A DNA stretch of 64,000 nucleotides, taken from contig NZ_QGGV01000007.1 in NCBI RefSeq assembly GCF_003148765.1, forward strand, positions 124,001 through 188,000, in the 5' to 3' direction. This stretch comes from Silicimonas algicola (GTDB taxonomy: Bacteria; Pseudomonadota; Alphaproteobacteria; Rhodobacterales; Rhodobacteraceae). The notes under the pieces were generated by a model, which was given only the letters and a program-made list of their open reading frames with translations, made no database searches and had not been told where the DNA came from. Position numbers and translations under genes: made by a program. This document shows, piece after piece, positions 60,830 through 64,000 of this stretch (the first letter of the stretch is position 1; each line of letters begins with the position of its first letter).

Positions 60830-63388
60830 GTGACCGGCGTTGTTGGCCCTGCGAAAGCAGAAGGACCGACGGCATGGCTGTACACAGAGGCAATTCCGGA
60901 TCGTCGCCGTGATATGCTGACGGAGGACGCGGACAGCACGGAACGCCCCCTCGTGCTCATCACCGGGGCGGCGGGCAGTCTCGGCTCGGCGCTGACGCGG
61001 CGATTGAGCGATGGCTATCGGGTGATTGGCCTCGATCTGGAAGAGGCCGACGGCATCGTGGCGTTCGACATAACCGACGGCTCATCAGTCGATAAAGCGC
61101 TTGACGAGATCCGCCGGACGCACGGCGACCGTCTTGCCGCCGTGATCCATCTGGCCGCCTTTTTCGACTTTTCCGGCGAGGAGAACCCGCTCTACGAGAA
61201 GGTCAACGTGGAGGGCACGCGTAACCTGCTGCGTGGATTGCAGCGCTTCCGGGTGGGGAGGTTCGTCTATTCCGGCACCATGCTGGTGCACCGCCCCGGC
61301 GCGCCAGGAATCCCGATCACCGAGGACACGCCCGTCGAGCCCGGCTGGGCCTATCCCGCCTCGAAGGCGCGGACCGAGGACGTGATCCGAGAGGAGCACG
61401 GGACGATCCCCTATGCGCTGCTGCACCTTGCGGGCCTCTACGACGAACAGACCGCGGTCCCGACGCTGGCCGAACAGATCCGGCGGATCTACGAACGCAA
61501 CCCGAAGTCCCACGCCTATTCCGGCGACCTATCGACCGGCCAGTCCTTCCTGCACAAGGACGACATGCTGGAGGCCTTCGTGCGCACCGTCGACCGCCGG
61601 GCGGAGCTGCCCGAAGAGGTGACGATCCTGATCGGCGAACGCGAGGCCATGGGGTACGACGCGCTTCAGAGACGCATCGCCTCTCTGATCCACGGCACCG
61701 AGGACTGGAAGACGCTGTCGGTCCCGAAGCCGATCGCGGCGGCCGGGGCATGGCTCCAGCAGAAGGCGGAGCCAGTCGTGCCGGACGATTTCGACCAGGG
61801 CGAGGAACCCTTCATCAAGCCGTTCATGGTGCGCATGGCGGACGACCACTACGAGCTCGACATCTCGCGGGCCGAGGATCTCCTGGGTTGGACCCCGCGC
61901 CACAGCCTGCGCGAGGAGTTGCCCGCGATGATCGCCGCGCTCAAGTCCGATCCGGCGGGGTGGTACGACGCCAACGGGCTGACCAAGCCGCCGTGGCTGC
62001 AAGAGGCGGAGGACCGCGGCAATCCCGAAGACCTTCGGCTGCGGCACGAGACGGAGTTCCGGGCGGCCCACGCCCGGAACTTGTGGGCGCAGTTCCTCAA
62101 CATCGGTCTTGGCGCATGGATGATCACCGCGCCCCTCCTTCTCGGTTACGCCGGACAGACCGGCATGACGATCAGCGATGTCGTCTCGGGCCTGCTGGTC
62201 ATGGTGTTAAGCTTCCTGGCGCTGTCCTGGCGCGCGGCGCTCGTGCGGTGGGGCGTGGCGGCGGTGGCGGCATGGATCATGACGGCGCCCCTGGTCTTCT
62301 GGACCGAGAGCGCAGCCGCCTACCTGAACGGCACGCTGGCCGGGGCCGTGATCTTTGCTCTTGCGGTCTGCACCCGGCCCGCGCCGGGCGTGGGCACGAT
62401 GGCTGCGACCACAGGACCCACAATCCCGCCGGGCTGGGACTATTCGCCATCCGACTGGACGCAGCGGATACCTGTCATCGCCCTCGCCTTCGTTGGTCTC
62501 TTCGTCTCGCGCTACCTGGCTGCGTACCAGCTGGGCCACGTCGACGGCGTGTGGGAGCCGTTCTTCGCCGGCAGTCCGGACGATCCGCGGTCCGGCACCG
62601 AGGAAATCATCACCTCGGACATATCGCGCGCCTGGCCTGTGCCGGATGCGGGACTGGGGGCGCTGACCTATCTTCTGGAGATCCTGATCGGGCTCGTCGG
62701 GTCATCCCGGCGGTGGCGGACGATGCCCTGGCTGGTGCTGATCTTCGGCATCATGATCGTGCCTCTCGGCGTGGTCTCGATCACCTTCATCGTGATCCAG
62801 CCCATCCTGCTGGGGACGTGGTGCACGCTGTGCCTCATCACCGCCGCAGCGATGCTGGTCCAGATTCCCTACGCGGTCGATGAGCTGATCGCGACCTGCC
62901 AGTTCGTTGGCCGCCGCAAGCGCGCCGGCGCTCCGATCCTGCGCGTCCTGCTGGCAGGCGACACGGACGACGGACCTGACGAGCGGGTCGACGAGAGCTT
63001 CGAGAGGCTGCCGGGCGTGGTCGTCCGCGATATGCTGGGCGGCGGCGTCAACGCGACCTGGGGTCTGGCCGCCGGCGCCGCGATCGGGATCTGGCTGATG
63101 TTCACGCGCCTTACCCTGGGGACCGAAGGCGCGCTCGCGAACACCGATCACCTGATCGGCGCCCTCGCGGTGACCATTGCCGTCGCCGCCATGGCAGAAA
63201 GCATCCGCGCGGCGAGGTTCCTCAACGTCTGCCTCGGCGCGGCACTGGTGATCTGCGCCTTCGTGATGGACGCCACCTGGCTGCAAAGCGGCGCCGACAT
63301 CCTGGCCGGGCTGGCTCTGATGGTCGTGAGCCTGCCCCGCGGACCTGTCCGCAACAAGTACGGGAGTTGGTCCCGCGTGGTCGTGTGA
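60830..63388 (+). CDS. Epimerase-SPW-VKOR-SPW membrane fusion protein
   Basis: An 852-residue multidomain protein. Residues about 38-370 are an NAD-dependent extended SDR/epimerase (VLITGAAGSLGSALTRRLS, YSGTMLVHR, YPASKARTEDV with YxxxK). About 405-515 is an SPW-repeat-like membrane part (LNIGLGAWMITAPLLLGY). About 540-700 is a vitamin K epoxide reductase-like four-helix domain with the redox pair C665/C668 (TWCTLCLITAA); the extra loop cysteine pair of VKOR is not seen. About 770-845 is a second SPW-like part. GTG 60830 has AGGA before it; ATG 60914 is the other choice. Likely a thiol-redox-linked membrane protein of unknown role. Confidence 0.78.
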   Translation: MTGVVGPAKAEGPTAWLYTEAIPDRRRDMLTEDADSTERPLVLITGAAGSLGSALTRRLSDGYRVIGLDLEEADGIVAFDITDGSSVDKALDEIRRTHGDRLAAVIHLAAFFDFSGEENPLYEKVNVEGTRNLLRGLQRFRVGRFVYSGTMLVHRPGAPGIPITEDTPVEPGWAYPASKARTEDVIREEHGTIPYALLHLAGLYDEQTAVPTLAEQIRRIYERNPKSHAYSGDLSTGQSFLHKDDMLEAFVRTVDRRAELPEEVTILIGEREAMGYDALQRRIASLIHGTEDWKTLSVPKPIAAAGAWLQQKAEPVVPDDFDQGEEPFIKPFMVRMADDHYELDISRAEDLLGWTPRHSLREELPAMIAALKSDPAGWYDANGLTKPPWLQEAEDRGNPEDLRLRHETEFRAAHARNLWAQFLNIGLGAWMITAPLLLGYAGQTGMTISDVVSGLLVMVLSFLALSWRAALVRWGVAAVAAWIMTAPLVFWTESAAAYLNGTLAGAVIFALAVCTRPAPGVGTMAATTGPTIPPGWDYSPSDWTQRIPVIALAFVGLFVSRYLAAYQLGHVDGVWEPFFAGSPDDPRSGTEEIITSDISRAWPVPDAGLGALTYLLEILIGLVGSSRRWRTMPWLVLIFGIMIVPLGVVSITFIVIQPILLGTWCTLCLITAAAMLVQIPYAVDELIATCQFVGRRKRAGAPILRVLLAGDTDDGPDERVDESFERLPGVVVRDMLGGGVNATWGLAAGAAIGIWLMFTRLTLGTEGALANTDHLIGALAVTIAVAAMAESIRAARFLNVCLGAALVICAFVMDATWLQSGADILAGLALMVVSLPRGPVRNKYGSWSRVVV

Positions 63389-64000
63389 CCGGCTGGATCG
63401 GCACCCTGCCACTCTGGGCAAGTGCTGCCCTGTTTCTTGGCGCGGCAGTCGTAGTGTGGATCGCGGGGACGCGGCTGTCGCGGCTGGCCGACGCGATTGC
63501 CCGGCGGACCGGCATCGGCCAGGCCACGATCGGCGTGCTGCTTCTGGGCGGAGTCACCTCTCTGCCGGAAATCGCTGTCGCAGGCAGCGCCGCACTGGCG
63601 GGCAACGGGCCTCTCGCGGTCAACAACCTGCTGGGCGGCTTCACCATGCAGGTCGCGATCCTCGCGCTGGCCGACGCCATCTTTCGCCGTGGCGCCCTGA
63701 CGCGCGCGGTGCCCGATCCGGTGGTCCTGCTTCAGGGATCGATGGGCGTCGTGCTGATGGCGATGGTGGTTGCCGCGGTCGCGGTCGGCGACGTGGCCGT
63801 CCTTGGCGCAGGGCTGTGGAGTTGGGCAATCTTCGCGGTCTTCCTCGTCGCGCTGCGCCTGCTGTCGCAAGCCGAGGGCGGTCTGGACTGGGAAGTGGTG
63901 GGCGAACCCCCGTCGGAAGACCTGCCCGATGTCGAGGCGCCGAACTACGGCACCACGACCCTGATCCTGCATACGGTCGGAGTGGCGGCGGCGATCTTCG
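63385..64000 (+). CDS. CaCA-type sodium/calcium antiporter-like protein (3' end outside window)
   Basis: An open frame from GTG 63385, in GTGA overlap with the fusion gene, runs to the window end (205 residues). It starts MTGWIGTLPLWASAALFLGA and has hydrophobic segments with GVLLLGGVTSLPEIAVAGSA and LAVNNLLGGFTMQVAI. These resemble the alpha-repeat of Ca2+:cation antiporters (family pattern G-T/S-S-x-P-E ... N-x-x-G). A soluble loop follows from about residue 170. Only one alpha-repeat is visible. The coupling makes it a likely functional partner of the epimerase-VKOR fusion. Family assignment is moderate because the gene is cut off. Confidence 0.7.
   Translation, partial: MTGWIGTLPLWASAALFLGAAVVVWIAGTRLSRLADAIARRTGIGQATIGVLLLGGVTSLPEIAVAGSAALAGNGPLAVNNLLGGFTMQVAILALADAIFRRGALTRAVPDPVVLLQGSMGVVLMAMVVAAVAVGDVAVLGAGLWSWAIFAVFLVALRLLSQAEGGLDWEVVGEPPSEDLPDVEAPNYGTTTLILHTVGVAAAIF

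Overview
The window is GC-rich, densely packed bacterial DNA. Gene content and style point to a marine-type alphaproteobacterium of the Rhodobacteraceae/Roseobacter kind. The evidence is many solute importers (NitT/Tau-type ABC, Liv-type ABC, TAXI-TRAP, TctABC and Ugp), a monomeric NADP-isocitrate dehydrogenase, PutA without a DNA-binding domain, branched-chain amino-acid catabolism, and a dispersed GC-hairpin plus GTATTT intergenic repeat. Taxonomy is inferred from gene content, not from a marker gene. I saw no rRNA, tRNA, CRISPR array, insertion sequence or phage gene.

Region 1 (1-17.3 kb) is amino-acid and acyl-CoA metabolism. It opens with a truncated short-chain dehydrogenase, an aminotransferase, a small DnaJ-type zinc-finger protein behind a structured leader, and a beta-hydroxyacid dehydrogenase. 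A minus-strand leucine-catabolic operon follows (carboxyltransferase, macro-domain protein, biotin carboxylase, thiolase, hydrolysing UDP-GlcNAc 2-epimerase). Then come a CitE-like lyase, another dehydrogenase, a tightly overlapped valine module (acyl-CoA dehydrogenase, 3-hydroxyisobutyryl-CoA hydrolase, mmsB) and icd.

Region 2 (17.3-22.4 kb) has a fumarylacetoacetase-family enzyme divergent from a FadR-type regulator, which leads a NitT/Tau-type ABC importer. Region 3 (22.4-29.2 kb) is a signalling block read on the minus strand: a membrane Ser/Thr kinase with PDZ-like C-terminus, a PP2C phosphatase, a PstS-like/OmpA fusion and a secreted PilJ/PDC-like sensor protein. Region 4 (29.4-41.2 kb) holds putA, a TAXI-TRAP importer with its DUF1850 partner, and a Liv ABC importer.

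Region 5 (41.2-49.3 kb) is a seven-gene minus-strand catabolic and uptake operon (FAH enzyme, LVIVD propeller, aldo/keto reductase, alpha/beta hydrolase, TctCBA) divergent from its GntR regulator; the substrate is unknown. Region 6 (49.3-55.9 kb) has a cation/proton antiporter, a histidine kinase with single-domain response regulator, an MFS transporter, an unrecognised possibly GNAT-like protein and a LysR-type DNA-binding protein with an unrecognised C-terminal domain. Region 7 (55.9-64 kb) is a structured gene-free island, the ugpBAEC glycerol-3-phosphate importer, and an unusual epimerase-SPW-VKOR-SPW membrane fusion translationally coupled to a CaCA-type antiporter that runs off the window.

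The strongest leads for something undescribed are the kinase/phosphatase/PstS-OmpA/PilJ block, the epimerase-VKOR fusion with its coupled antiporter, a sigma-region-3-like segment inside a beta-propeller protein, the ribosome-site hairpin of the zinc-finger gene, and a recurring GC hairpin placed directly after four different transporter binding-protein genes.
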